From Pantoea eucrina (GTDB taxonomy: Bacteria; Pseudomonadota; Gammaproteobacteria; Enterobacterales; Enterobacteriaceae): 64,000 nt of DNA. The translations under genes and the position numbers were made by a program. The first letter of the stretch is position 1. Each line of letters opens with the position of its first letter. Shown piece by piece: positions 55,185 to 63,663 of this stretch. The stretch covers positions 186,001 through 250,000 of the forward strand of contig NZ_MAYN01000001.1 of the NCBI RefSeq assembly GCF_001691555.1, written 5' to 3'. The notes beneath the pieces are model-generated. The model saw only the letters and a program-made list of their open reading frames with translations, ran no database searches and was not told the origin of the DNA.

Positions 55185-55213
55185 GTTTTATTCAAGCCGC
55201 ATCACGCCGTCAA
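55185..55213 (-). promoter_or_regulatory. Promoter of thiOSGF
   Basis: Minus-strand TTGACG (55208-55213) and TAAAAC (55185-55190) separated by exactly 17 bases, placing the transcript start near 55178, just before the aptamer. Confidence 0.65.
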
Positions 55214-55608
55214 GGCGCGCTTTTTAAGGTTCTCTTCAGGAGCTTAAATTTTGCACTGCAAAAAACGACTTTTTGCGGTTTCTCACCACTTATAAACAAT
55301 AACTTAGAAGCCGTTTTGAACACGACTTTATGGCTTATTAGCGTCTGAGGCCAGAAATGAGATCACATTCAATTAATATATTTTTCATGAAAACAGAGAA
55401 TGTAATGCCACGTTTACGTCTGGTGATCATAAAAGACTCAAAGCCTTGAATCGTCGCGGCGAGGGCTTTGGCTGCTTCCTGTGTGCGGGTAATGCTGCGG
55501 TAATGAACCTTGCTGAAGGTGCGACCGGGCACGCCGCCCAGATCCCGGTCATTGTTTCAGCCATGAATGTAGCCCATAAAAAAAACCGCTCGGGACGGGT
55601 GTGTTTTA
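55214..55608. other. Intergenic region, no gene supported
   Basis: Between the thi promoter and the PIN toxin gene. Short overlapping frames on both strands (for example around 55338-55642) have poor composition and no ribosome sites. The block is more AT-rich in its first half and may be a remnant of transferred DNA, but nothing specific is recognisable. Confidence 0.4.
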
Positions 55609-56040
55609 TCAGAACGTTTTCATCGGAATGTAATCCGAACAATATCGAATAATTTTTTCATCATCCGTGATTAAGGTCAGCGCCTCCATGTTCGCCTGAG
55701 CAACGATCAGCCGGTCAAACGGATCGCCGTGCATATCACGAGGCAAACGCTTAAGACTTACGGTGTGATGTGATGAAATGGGAAGTTCGTTATAACCGTT
55801 TGCGAGCAATCCGCGCAATATCTCCTCTGGATCAACCGTAAAATGAGGTTTCCCTAATGCGAATTTTATGGCGATTTCATGAATAGATGCGGCGGAAAAA
55901 TATAGCTCATTTAAGGGATCAACAATCAGATCGAAACAGGCTTGCGGAAGACGCTTAGAGTCTGCGCAAGCCCAGATAAGATAATGAGTATCAAGAAGAT
56001 AACGATTAAAGATGTTCCGCGTTCTTACAGGACTAGTCAT
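55609..56040 (-). CDS. PIN-domain toxin of a type II toxin-antitoxin pair
   Basis: A 143-residue PIN nuclease-like protein. Acidic residues of the active site are visible: Asp17 in YLLDTHYLIWAC, Glu in SIHEIAIKFALGK, and Asp in HGDPFDRLIVAQANMEALTLITDD. PIN toxins cleave RNA. The start at 56040 overlaps the antitoxin gene by eight bases, giving the usual coupled expression. The upstream frame to 56106 lies inside the antitoxin gene. Confidence 0.88.
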   Translation of the reverse strand: MTSPVRTRNIFNRYLLDTHYLIWACADSKRLPQACFDLIVDPLNELYFSAASIHEIAIKFALGKPHFTVDPEEILRGLLANGYNELPISSHHTVSLKRLPRDMHGDPFDRLIVAQANMEALTLITDDEKIIRYCSDYIPMKTF

Positions 56041-56278
56041 TGCCACCTTCAAACATCGACTGAATTTCATCTGACATGAAATCGTTGAAATTCTCAGGAA
56101 TGGCATACTTTTTGTGATCTAAAAAGCCGACACGGTTTAGCAGAGGCGCTGATTTATAAGGAACGATCATGGCTATCGGATCGCCGTGGTTAGCAATGAT
56201 GAAACTTTCACCACTACTCGCTGAACTCAAAAGCTGAGAGTAACGAGCTTTCGATTCGGCTACGTTCAGAACTTTCAT
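56033..56278 (-). CDS. Phd/YefM-family antitoxin
   Basis: An 81-residue antitoxin: VAESKARYSQLLSSASSGESFIIANHGDPIAMIVPY is the DNA-binding Phd/YefM fold and the acidic C-terminus (about residues 55-81) is the toxin-binding tail. The start at 56278 follows GAGG; the frame extends to 56302. It is the first gene of the pair and should repress its own promoter, where two near-identical direct repeats are visible. Confidence 0.88.
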   Translation of the reverse strand: MKVLNVAESKARYSQLLSSASSGESFIIANHGDPIAMIVPYKSAPLLNRVGFLDHKKYAIPENFNDFMSDEIQSMFEGGND

Positions 56279-56741
56279 ACTAACCTCACTAATTGTGGTC
56301 ATGAGGTCATATTATCACCTACCTGATAAAAGTGGTCAAGGGGTCATATTTTAGTTAACCCCTTGATCTAATTACTCTTAGGGGATAACCGATGTTTTCT
56401 CTATGCAATGGACGAATATTCGGGATCGGAAAATTTGCATCAAACAAAGTTAAACAGGGGTGAAAATTGCCATTGATATCGCCAACGGGCTAATGGGTGC
56501 AAAGCGTTCAGTCCCGGATGTTCTTGATCAGCTTTGAGCGCTTAGCATCGACTCAAAATAGTTTTCGTTTTCACCCTATGTCCGGAGCGTGATTTCGGCC
56601 CGCAGGTGACATGAAAAACCTGCATCGCAACGGAGTGGATCGCGCAACCAGGCTATGTTATACACACTCATGTTAATGAAAATGATGAAAATTTACGGAT
56701 AATTATCCGCCTACTCTACTTTGGCCAATGACGGAAGACTT
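56279..56741. other. Intergenic region between antitoxin and ribH
   Basis: Holds the toxin-antitoxin control region with direct repeats (56295-56351), a 25-codon open stretch at about 56461-56538 beginning with GTG that resembles a degraded coding fragment, a GCAGGT/ACCTGC hairpin near 56602-56623, and an extended -10-like TGTTATACA (56656-56664), which also contains a DnaA-box variant TTATACACA (56658-56666). No gene is supported. Confidence 0.4.
56295..56351. promoter_or_regulatory. Direct-repeat operator of the toxin-antitoxin pair
   Basis: Two 20-base copies beginning GTGGTCA and ending GGTCATATT, at 56295-56314 and 56332-56351, agree at 17 of 20 positions and start 37 bases apart. They lie immediately upstream of the antitoxin gene, as expected for Phd/YefM autorepression sites. 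Confidence 0.6.
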
Positions 56742-57179
56742 ATGGAACAGATTAAAATCGCCTTTATCAAGGCTGGCTGGCATAAAGATATTGTGAACAA
56801 TGCGCTGGCGGGTTTTGTCAGTGAATTCAATGAGCAGGGCGTCGACAGCGTGCTCAAAACCTATGATGTGCCCGGCGCTTTTGAGATGCCGCTGCTGGCA
56901 AAGCGCCTGGCCGAAACCGGACGTTTTGACGCTATCGTTTGTGCAGCACTGGTTGTAGATGGCGGAATTTACCGTCACGATTTTGTTGCGCAGGCGGTGG
57001 TTGATGGCCTGATGAGCGTGCAGCTCAGTACCAACGTACCGGTATTTTCCGTTTCACTGACGCCACATAATTTTCAGCCGGTCAATGAACTGGAATCTTT
57101 TTATACCGAACATTTTATTAAGAAGGGAAAAGAAGCTGCGCGAGCCGTGCTGGCTATTCATCAGCTTAATATTGATTAA
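56742..57179 (+). CDS. ribH: Lumazine synthase, type II (RibH2-like)
   Basis: A 145-residue 6,7-dimethyl-8-ribityllumazine synthase, the penultimate enzyme of riboflavin synthesis. VVDGGIYRHDFVAQAVVDGLMSVQLSTNVPVFSVSLTPHNF closely follows the type II enzymes known from Brucella and rhizobia rather than the common enterobacterial RibE; His79 is the catalytic histidine. No other rib gene is near, so this is probably a second, separate copy. The start 56742 follows GGAAG. No FMN riboswitch is present upstream. Confidence 0.88.
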   Translation: MEQIKIAFIKAGWHKDIVNNALAGFVSEFNEQGVDSVLKTYDVPGAFEMPLLAKRLAETGRFDAIVCAALVVDGGIYRHDFVAQAVVDGLMSVQLSTNVPVFSVSLTPHNFQPVNELESFYTEHFIKKGKEAARAVLAIHQLNID

Positions 57180-57247
57180 GGCTGATAAAGTATTACGTTT
57201 ATTCCGCCTGTTTAATAATGGCGTGCAATGCAGAAATAAGCTTATTT

Positions 57248-57283
57248 ACAGGACGCGCAATAATATCATCATGCGCGTCCTGT
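57248..57283. terminator. Bidirectional hairpin between ribH and osmB
   Basis: ACAGGACGCGCA (57248-57259) and TGCGCGTCCTGT (57272-57283) form a perfect 12-bp stem between two convergent genes. T- and A-rich flanks are modest. Confidence 0.7.
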
Positions 57284-57295
57284 CATATTTACTGT

Positions 57296-57508
57296 TTAAC
57301 GACTTGCTTCATGGCCAATCAATCCGCCAATAGCCGCCCCGCCCAGCGTACCGAAGGTACTGCCACCGGTCAGCACGGCACCGCCCAGTGCGCCGACGCC
57401 AGCGCCAATTGCGGTATTTTTACCACGGTGTGACATGCCGCTGCATGCGGTAACAGAAAAAGCCAGCACCAGCACGGCAACAATATTAAAGCTGCGTTTT
57501 AAAGTCAT
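57296..57508 (-). CDS. osmB: OsmB, osmotically inducible lipoprotein
   Basis: A 70-residue lipoprotein. The lipobox is VTAC (Cys22), then SGMSHRGKNTAIGAGVGALGGAVLTGGSTFGTLGGAAIGGLIGHE, a glycine-zipper domain nearly identical in pattern to E. coli OsmB. It is induced by osmotic stress and stationary phase in E. coli. The ATG at 57508 follows GAGG with good spacing. Confidence 0.92.
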   Translation of the reverse strand: MTLKRSFNIVAVLVLAFSVTACSGMSHRGKNTAIGAGVGALGGAVLTGGSTFGTLGGAAIGGLIGHEASR

Positions 57509-57736
57509 CAAAATCCTCATTACCATTTAAAAAATGGAATGCAATCAGGTTAATGTTGTTTGTTATTTGATCGCCCTTTGCTGAAAGATAGCATGGGTCT
57601 CAGGATGCAAATTTAAAGCGTGACTAAAATTAAAGGAAGGTAAAAATTCTTATTTTAGCGTGGCCCTGTACGGGTTCAGAATTGAGCGCTGAGAAAACAG
57701 TCAAACGTGAGGAAATAATGGAGAACAGTTCTGAAT

Positions 57737-57768
57737 AAAGGGTAGCCCGCTGCGGCACGCTACCCTTT
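57737..57768. terminator. Terminator after the pirin gene
   Basis: AAAGGGTAGC (57737-57746) and GCTACCCTTT (57759-57768), a perfect 10-bp stem with 12-base loop, seven bases past the pirin stop. U-rich on both strands. Confidence 0.75.
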
Positions 57769-57775
57769 TTTACTA

Positions 57776-58501
57776 TTAACGCTGAGGATGATTGACTTCA
57801 AGCGGGCGCAGATCGAACACCAGCACCTCTGCATCATTACCCTGCGCAAAGGTCAGCGCCGTTTCATTACGCACCCGCGCGCCGTCGCCTGCGTTGAAGC
57901 TCACACCATTAACGTTGATACTGCCGCGCGCCACGTGAATATAGGCGTAGCGATCGGCTGCCAGCGTCAGCGTTTGCTGCTCATCACCCGTGAACAAACC
58001 GGCATAGATACGCATGTCCTGACGCACCTGCAGCGAACCGGCGTCACCCTGCGGAGAGACAATCAGGCGCAGTTTGCCGCGTTTTTCCTCTTCCGCCACC
58101 GAAACCTGCTGATAGCCGGGCGGGGTGTTACGCTCTGCCGGAACAATCCAGATCTGCAGAAAATGCACGTTGTCATTTTTCGAGTGGTTAAACTCGCTGT
58201 GCGTCACGCCGCTGCCGGCGCTCATCAGCTGCACGTCACCCGGTACGATAACGGAACCGGTGCCCATTGAATCTTTGTGCTCCAGCGCGCCTTCCAGCAC
58301 ATAAGAGATGATCTCCATATTGTTGTGCGGATGAGCACCAAAGCCGCGCCCGGGCGCAACACGGTCATCGTTGATCACCAGCAGGTCGGAGAAACCCACC
58401 TGCTGCGGGTCGCGGTAACCGGCAAACGAAAACGTATGACGGGAATGCAGCCAGCCGTGATCGCCGGTGCCGCGCTGATGTGAGAGGCGTTGTTCAATCA
58501 T
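57776..58501 (-). CDS. yhhW: Pirin-family protein, YhhW-like
   Basis: A 241-residue bicupin of the pirin family. The N-terminal cupin has GDHGWLHSRHTFSFAGY, FGAHPHNNMEIISYVLEGALEHKDSMG, and SAGSGVTHSEFNHS, with the metal-binding histidines retained. E. coli YhhW is a quercetin 2,3-dioxygenase in vitro. Start 58501 follows AGGAGCAG; the frame opens at 58597. It is divergent from a LysR gene, the common arrangement for yhhW. Confidence 0.9.
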   Translation of the reverse strand: MIEQRLSHQRGTGDHGWLHSRHTFSFAGYRDPQQVGFSDLLVINDDRVAPGRGFGAHPHNNMEIISYVLEGALEHKDSMGTGSVIVPGDVQLMSAGSGVTHSEFNHSKNDNVHFLQIWIVPAERNTPPGYQQVSVAEEEKRGKLRLIVSPQGDAGSLQVRQDMRIYAGLFTGDEQQTLTLAADRYAYIHVARGSINVNGVSFNAGDGARVRNETALTFAQGNDAEVLVFDLRPLEVNHPQR

Positions 58502-58591
58502 GATCTGCTCCTGAATAAGTAAGGAAAAGCGATTTTGCTTCCTGATGTGATTCAGTATACGTAAACTCATTTGCTCAACAATGTGCTGAAA

Positions 58592-58606
58592 TGACAATCA
58601 CTGTCA
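58592..58606. promoter_or_regulatory. Inverted repeat between pirin and LysR genes
   Basis: TGACA (58592-58596) and TGTCA (58602-58606) separated by five bases, 17 bases before the LysR start. Position fits autoregulation; the short arms keep confidence modest. Confidence 0.4.
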
Positions 58607-58622
58607 CGATTTAGTGGACATT

Positions 58623-59504
58623 ATGCAGATAGACGATCTCCGGATTTACGTTGCTGTTATCAATACCGGCAACTTCAGTGCAGCAGCTGAACAGCTGATG
58701 CTTTCCAAGCAGTATGTCAGCCGGCGCATGGCGGCGCTGGAAGCGGCGCTGGGCACCCGCCTGCTTAACCGCAATACCCGCAAGCTTTCGGTGACAGAAA
58801 ATGGTCTGCTGTTTGCGCGTCATGCTCAGCGCATACTGGATGATGTGCAGGAGGCAGAACTGGCGGTATCCGGTCGTCATCAGGCTTTGCAGGGCAGCTT
58901 TCGCCTGAGCGTGCCGATGTCATTCGGCATCACGCATCTGTCCCCTTATATTGCCGAATTTCTCACGCTGCATCCGGGGCTGCAATTTCAGGTCGAGCTG
59001 GCCGACCGCTATGTGGACATGGTGGGAGAAGGATTTGATATGGCCATTCGTATTGGCACCCTGCCCGACTCCAGCCTTATTGCACGCCGGCTGGGAGAGT
59101 TCCGGCGGGTGATCTGCGGCAGTCCCGCCTATATTCAGGGCGCCGGTGCGCCGGAGACGCCTTCGGAGCTGTCGCAGCACCGCTGCCTGCGCTACGGCCG
59201 CGAAAGTCAGCAGGGTTGGGAGCTGTTCAGAGACGGGCAGCGCAGCGTCATTGCAGTGCAGGGGCCCATGGTCAGCAACAATGGTGAAATGCTGCGCGAC
59301 GCGGCAATTGCCGGGCTTGGGCTGATCCTGCTGCCGGAATTCATTGTGGCGCCGGCGCTGGCCAGCGGTGAATTAATTCGCGTGCTGGATGCGTGGCAGC
59401 CCGCCTCACTGCATCTTAATGCGCTCTATCCGCAGCATCGCCAGCGCAGCGAGATCCACCGGCAGTTTATTGCGTTTTTGCAGCAAAAAATGGCGGCTCA
59501 GTGA
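58623..59504 (+). CDS. LysR-family regulator, divergent from pirin
   Basis: A 293-residue LysR regulator: helix-turn-helix NTGNFSAAAEQLMLSKQYVSRRMAALEAALG (about 15-45), LLNRNTRKLSVTENG, then ligand domain. This CrgA/DsdC-like subgroup typically regulates the adjacent pirin gene. ATG 58623 is chosen over a GTG at 58614. The 3' end overlaps the convergent ROK kinase gene by seven bases. Confidence 0.87.
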   Translation: MQIDDLRIYVAVINTGNFSAAAEQLMLSKQYVSRRMAALEAALGTRLLNRNTRKLSVTENGLLFARHAQRILDDVQEAELAVSGRHQALQGSFRLSVPMSFGITHLSPYIAEFLTLHPGLQFQVELADRYVDMVGEGFDMAIRIGTLPDSSLIARRLGEFRRVICGSPAYIQGAGAPETPSELSQHRCLRYGRESQQGWELFRDGQRSVIAVQGPMVSNNGEMLRDAAIAGLGLILLPEFIVAPALASGELIRVLDAWQPASLHLNALYPQHRQRSEIHRQFIAFLQQKMAAQ

Positions 59505-60433
59505 GCCAGCGCCAGCAGCGCTGCGCCCAGCATGCCTCCCTGATGGGCATGCCGGCCGGGGATCACCAGCGGCTGCGGCGTACGTCGCAGTACCCGCTGC
59601 TGTACCGCCTCGTTAAGGGCGGCTATCAGCGGTTCAGTGGAGGCGAGTCCGCCCCCCACGGCGACGCAGCTGGCTCCGGTGATATTAACGGTATAGGCCA
59701 GCGGTTCACTCACGAGCTGGAGCCACGCCTGTAGCGTCTGCTGCGCCTGTTTTTCGTCTGCCTGCCAGCGCGAAACGATCGCTTTGCTGCTGAGCGCTTC
59801 ATCATGCAGTACGCGATGCAGGGTTTCCAGACCGCGCGCGCCGCCATAGGTATCAAGACAGCCGACCTGACCGCACGGGCACGGCTGCCGCGGTATGGCG
59901 ACCGTTTTGCCGTCAATATCAACTTCACGCAGGGTGATCGGGCCATGTCCCCATTCACCGGTTAAGCCATTCTGTCCGGTGATCAACCGGCCATCAGCGA
60001 CCAGCCCGCCGCCCACGCCTGAGCCCAGAATAGCGCCCAGCACCACTTTATGCCCCTGTCCGGCCCCGGCCAGCGCCTCCGCAACGGCAAAGCAGTCAGC
60101 ATCGTTATGGACCGTGACCGGACGCTGCAGATGTACGCCAAGTTCCTGCGCCATGTGCCGCCCGTGAAAAGCGGGTATGTTACTGGCAAACATTTCGCCA
60201 CTCAGCGGCGCTACGATCCCGGCGGTGGACACCGCGACCGGGGAGTGCGCGCTGAAATGAGCCTGATGTCTGGCGATCGTATCGCTGACGGTGGCGCAAA
60301 ACGTTTCCCATGACCGGGCGGGCATCGGCTGCTGATCGAGCAGCTGAATTTGCTCAGACTGTGTCATCACGCCGAGTTTGATAAATGAACCGCCAAGATC
60401 GAGGCAGATTACCGGTAAGGAAGAGCTGGTCAT
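59498..60433 (-). CDS. ROK-family sugar kinase
   Basis: A 311-residue ROK kinase that phosphorylates a hexose or amino sugar with ATP. The phosphate motif CLDLGGSFIKLGV (10-22), the DxDC-type catalytic region VTVHNDADCFAVAEALAGAG, GSGVGGGLVADG and the zinc motif CPCGQVGCLDTYGG are intact. Size and motifs fit N-acetylmannosamine/N-acetylglucosamine/allose kinases. The frame extends to 60529, but ATG 60433 gives the normal N-terminus. It is the last gene of an operon with a hexapeptide acyltransferase and a ROK repressor. Confidence 0.87.
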   Translation of the reverse strand: MTSSSLPVICLDLGGSFIKLGVMTQSEQIQLLDQQPMPARSWETFCATVSDTIARHQAHFSAHSPVAVSTAGIVAPLSGEMFASNIPAFHGRHMAQELGVHLQRPVTVHNDADCFAVAEALAGAGQGHKVVLGAILGSGVGGGLVADGRLITGQNGLTGEWGHGPITLREVDIDGKTVAIPRQPCPCGQVGCLDTYGGARGLETLHRVLHDEALSSKAIVSRWQADEKQAQQTLQAWLQLVSEPLAYTVNITGASCVAVGGGLASTEPLIAALNEAVQQRVLRRTPQPLVIPGRHAHQGGMLGAALLALAH

Positions 60434-60536
60434 TACAGAGTCCGCTGAGTCAGCAAAAAGGTGCTGGCAATGTAAATAAAATAACGCCGACAGGAAACGG
60501 GCCGGACAGGTTTTTTCGCATCGGCGCAATCTAAGG

Positions 60537-60995
60537 CTAAAGCGTGCGCAGCAGCCGCGCAGGATTACCGGCGTAAACGCCTTTTTCAGTAATATCGCGT
60601 GTGACCACGCTACCGGCGCCGATCACCGCGCCGCTGCAGATGGTGACCGCCAGAATAGTGGCACCACTCCCTACAGAGACGTCATCCCCCAGCACAATAC
60701 GACCCCAGCTGGCGCGATCGGCGTCGGGTTTGCCCTCGCGAAACATATCATTGGCGAACATGACGCCATGACCAATAAAGCAGCGCGCGCCGATCGTGAC
60801 ATATTCACAAATAAAACTGTGCGACTGCACCCGCGTGCCGCGTCCGACGGTAGTATGCGCCTGTATTTCGGTGAACGGGCCGACAAATACCTCATCGTCC
60901 AGCGTGCATCCATAAAGATTAACCGGCTCAACCACCGTCACATTCTGTCCGGCGCGCACATTCACCACGCCAGCCTGACGCATCATCATACTCAT
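60537..60995 (-). CDS. Left-handed beta-helix (hexapeptide) acyltransferase
   Basis: A 152-residue hexapeptide-repeat transferase, with successive repeats such as VGPFTEIQAHTTVGRGTRVQSHSFICEYVTIGARCFIGHGVMF and IVLGDDVSVGSGATILA, then VTICSGAVIGAGSVVTRDITEKGVYAGNPARLL, the typical end of WbpD/serine acetyltransferase-like enzymes. It would acetylate an amino sugar or similar compound. It overlaps the ROK repressor gene by four bases. Acyl acceptor unknown; the context suggests a sugar processed by the adjoining kinase and transporter. Confidence 0.83.
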   Translation of the reverse strand: MSMMMRQAGVVNVRAGQNVTVVEPVNLYGCTLDDEVFVGPFTEIQAHTTVGRGTRVQSHSFICEYVTIGARCFIGHGVMFANDMFREGKPDADRASWGRIVLGDDVSVGSGATILAVTICSGAVIGAGSVVTRDITEKGVYAGNPARLLRTL

Positions 60996-62161
60996 TTCAT
61001 CAATACCTGAAATTGCGGATTAAACTCATCAAACAGCGGCAGCGCCGCGGCACCCAGCGCGGCGGTATCACTGCCGCTCATTCCGGTACGTATGCGCGTG
61101 CCGGTCAGGTAGCGCCCGCGCACAGACTGATAGAGCGGCGGCAGGCGCGCAACAATCTTTTCCAGCAGGGCTGCAGGGATCATACCGCCAATAATCACGC
61201 TCTCCGCGTCAAAGATGCACTCCAGCATATTGATGGCCTGACGCAGCGGCGTCAGCGCAGTAGCGATCCACGCGTCAAATGTGTCTGCCGGCACCGCCAG
61301 CAAATCGTCCGGCAGCGCGGTCATGGGATCAAGCCCGCAGAATTCATAAGCCGCCTGCAGCGAGACATAGCGCTCCAGACACCCCTGATTGCCGCAGTAG
61401 CAGGCGCGCCCGCCGGGATCCACCACCATATGGCCCACTTCGCCGGCGTTGTGTGCATCACCGCTACACACGTGACCATCAACAATAATGCCCGCGCCCA
61501 GCCCGGTACCAATGTAGAGATAGATAAACGAGTTAAGATGACGCGCCACGCCGTGAAAGCGTTCACCAATTGCCGCCACCGTGGCATCATTTTCCAGCGT
61601 TACCGGCAGCTGGCTGAGCGCCGCCAGCTCGCCTGCAATATCCACATCTTCCCAGCCGTGCAGCGTGGTAGGCCCCAGTGAAGAGAGCCCCTCAACGCCA
61701 AAGGGCCCTGGCATCACCACGCCGATACCCAGCACTTTGCGCCAGCGGTTGCCCAGCTGTGATTTAATCTCGTCCAGCACCGTGGCAATGCGCGCTAACG
61801 TGGCAGCTGGTTCCGGCTTTTGCACCATAATGAGACGGCGAAAATGGGTCTCGCCGGTTAAATCCACCAGCACAATCAGCAACGTCTGGTGATCAAGATG
61901 AATACCGATTGAGAACGCGCTGGCCGGATTAAGGGTTACCGGAATAGCAGGCTGCCCGCGTCCCTGACGTCGCGGTCCATGGCTTATCAGCAATTCCGCC
62001 TGTTCAAGTTCAGCGACGATATTTGACACCGTCTGCGCGGTCAGCGCCGTGAGCCGCGCCAGTTCAGCACGTGTCAGCTCACCGTGCAGGCGAATGGCCT
62101 CAATGATTACGCGTCGGTTATGCGCCCGTGCGTGTTCGAGGTTAGTCCCTGATGTTCTCAT
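60992..62161 (-). CDS. ROK-family transcriptional repressor (NagC/Mlc-like)
   Basis: A 389-residue regulator: an N-terminal winged helix (NRRVIIEAIRLHGELTRAELARLTALTAQTVSNIVAELE, about 15-52) and a ROK sugar-binding domain with the zinc site CYCGNQGCLERYVS. Its ligand is probably the sugar handled by the divergent ABC transporter. The start at 62161 follows AAGGAAAAC; the frame runs on to 62350 over the intergenic region. A long palindrome before the divergent transporter is its likely operator. Confidence 0.88.
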   Translation of the reverse strand: MRTSGTNLEHARAHNRRVIIEAIRLHGELTRAELARLTALTAQTVSNIVAELEQAELLISHGPRRQGRGQPAIPVTLNPASAFSIGIHLDHQTLLIVLVDLTGETHFRRLIMVQKPEPAATLARIATVLDEIKSQLGNRWRKVLGIGVVMPGPFGVEGLSSLGPTTLHGWEDVDIAGELAALSQLPVTLENDATVAAIGERFHGVARHLNSFIYLYIGTGLGAGIIVDGHVCSGDAHNAGEVGHMVVDPGGRACYCGNQGCLERYVSLQAAYEFCGLDPMTALPDDLLAVPADTFDAWIATALTPLRQAINMLECIFDAESVIIGGMIPAALLEKIVARLPPLYQSVRGRYLTGTRIRTGMSGSDTAALGAAALPLFDEFNPQFQVLMK

Positions 62162-62360
62162 CGTGCTGTTTTCCTTTTGGCGCCTGGCCGCTCTGCCACC
62201 GCCACAATATCTATGATCGCTGGCACATTTTACAACCTGTTTACCTGACAGCGGCGGGAAAACGTGCAAAGTAGAAGCAGGACCCGCAGCAGATCGTTTC
62301 TGGCACATCGCTTGCTTACCTTTCTGTGGCATGGCAACTGACGCACTCATTTTGCGCGCG

Positions 62361-62389
62361 TAATTAAATCAATCAAATTGATTTAATTA
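62361..62389. promoter_or_regulatory. Operator for the ROK repressor
   Basis: TAATTAAATCAAT (62361-62373), CAA, ATTGATTTAATTA (62377-62389): a perfect 13-base-arm palindrome, 30 bases upstream of the sugar-binding-protein gene and 200 bases from the repressor start. Length and symmetry suit a dimeric ROK regulator. Confidence 0.75.
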
Positions 62390-62418
62390 ATCTCTTATAG
62401 CTTTCAGGCGGACATATC

Positions 62419-63654
62419 ATGAAAAAATCGGTTCACGGTTGTTTGGCACTGTTTCTGCTCGCCAGCGCTGCCAGCGCCACGGCGGCGACCTCACTCAATG
62501 CGCTGTTTATGACTCAGGCGGCCTATAGCGAGAGCGATATTCGCGCCATGACGCAGGCGTTTGAAAAAGCGCATCCGGATGTAAAGGTCAACCTTGAGTT
62601 TGTGCCGTATGAAGCGTTGCACGACAAGATTGTCGCGGCGCGTGGCGCAGGCGGAAACGGCTACGACGTGGTGCTGTTTGATGCGATCTGGCCGGCGGAA
62701 TTCACAAAATTTAACCTGCTGCAGGATGTCAGCAGCCGTATCAGCGCCGAAGACAAGGCGCAGATTTTCCCCGGCGCACTGAAAACCGTGGTGTTCAACG
62801 GTAAAACGCTCGGTATGCCGTGGATTCTGGATACCAAATACCTTTACTACAACAAAGCGATGCTGGAGAAAGCGGGTATTCGCGACCTGCCGCAAACCTG
62901 GCAGCAGGTAATGGATGACGCGCGCATTATTAAAGAGAAAAAGATCGTGAATTATCCGCTGGTGTGGAGCTGGTCTCAGGCGGAAGCGCTGGTATGCGAC
63001 TACACCACCCTGGTCTCCGGCTTTGGCGGGCAGTTCTATCAGAACGGTAAGCTTAGCTTCTCCAGCCCCGCTTCACTGCAGGCGGTAAAACTGATGAAAA
63101 GCTCGCTTGATGACGGACTGACTAACCCCGCTTCACGTGAGTATCTGGAAGAAGATGTGCGCAAAGCGTTCTCTAACGGCGACGCTGCGTTCGCGCTGAA
63201 CTGGACTTATATGTACAACATGGCCAACGATGCAAAACAGAGCAACGTTGCGGGTCAGGTCGGCATTATGCCTGCGCCCGGCGATGCACCGGGCAAAGCG
63301 GGCGCGGTTAATGGCTCAATGGGCCTCGGTATCGCCAGCGGCAGCACCCATGCCGATCAGGCGTGGCAGTACATCCGTTACATGACTTCCCAGCCGGTGC
63401 AGAACAATTATGCGCGCCTGAGCCTGCCTATCTGGAAAAGCTCCTATCAGGATGCGGCGGTGATGAAAGATCAGGAGAGCCTGATTAAAGCCGCGAACAC
63501 CTCACTGAGCGTCATGCTGTCACGTCCGGAAACCGCGGACTATTCGCGGCTGTCCAGCACGCTGCAGCAGCAGCTGCAGCAGGTGCTGACCGGCGGCGCG
63601 ACCCCGGAAGCGGCCATGCAGGCGGTTGATAAAAGTGCTGCGCGGCTGCGCTAA
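62419..63654 (+). CDS. Sugar ABC transporter substrate-binding protein
   Basis: A 411-residue precursor with signal peptide (cleavage near ASA-TA) and a type 2 binding fold of the SBP_bac_1 (CUT1) family. Features include FEKAHPDVKVNLEFVPYEALHDKIVAA, YDVVLFDAIWPAEF, LGMPWILDTKYLYYNKAMLEKAGI and the ALNWTYMYN strand. It delivers a sugar or oligosaccharide to the permease encoded 10 bases downstream. The start lies behind a weak AGGCGGA. Sugar identity unknown; amino-sugar related from the ROK/acetyltransferase context. Confidence 0.9.
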   Translation: MKKSVHGCLALFLLASAASATAATSLNALFMTQAAYSESDIRAMTQAFEKAHPDVKVNLEFVPYEALHDKIVAARGAGGNGYDVVLFDAIWPAEFTKFNLLQDVSSRISAEDKAQIFPGALKTVVFNGKTLGMPWILDTKYLYYNKAMLEKAGIRDLPQTWQQVMDDARIIKEKKIVNYPLVWSWSQAEALVCDYTTLVSGFGGQFYQNGKLSFSSPASLQAVKLMKSSLDDGLTNPASREYLEEDVRKAFSNGDAAFALNWTYMYNMANDAKQSNVAGQVGIMPAPGDAPGKAGAVNGSMGLGIASGSTHADQAWQYIRYMTSQPVQNNYARLSLPIWKSSYQDAAVMKDQESLIKAANTSLSVMLSRPETADYSRLSSTLQQQLQQVLTGGATPEAAMQAVDKSAARLR

Positions 63655-63663
63655 GGAGCAGGC

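Noticed and set aside
55338..55652. Overlapping short frames that might be a phage or insertion-sequence remnant
   Set aside because: No recognisable transposase or phage motif, no terminal repeats and no ribosome sites.
56455..56545. Stretch with GGGTGAAAATTGCC and later AGTCCCGGATG, recalling parts of an FMN riboswitch upstream of ribH
   Set aside because: The central conserved blocks (ACCGGCGGT, GCCCGCGAGC and the second GGTGAAATTCC) are missing and no paired stems can be drawn, so the resemblance is accidental.
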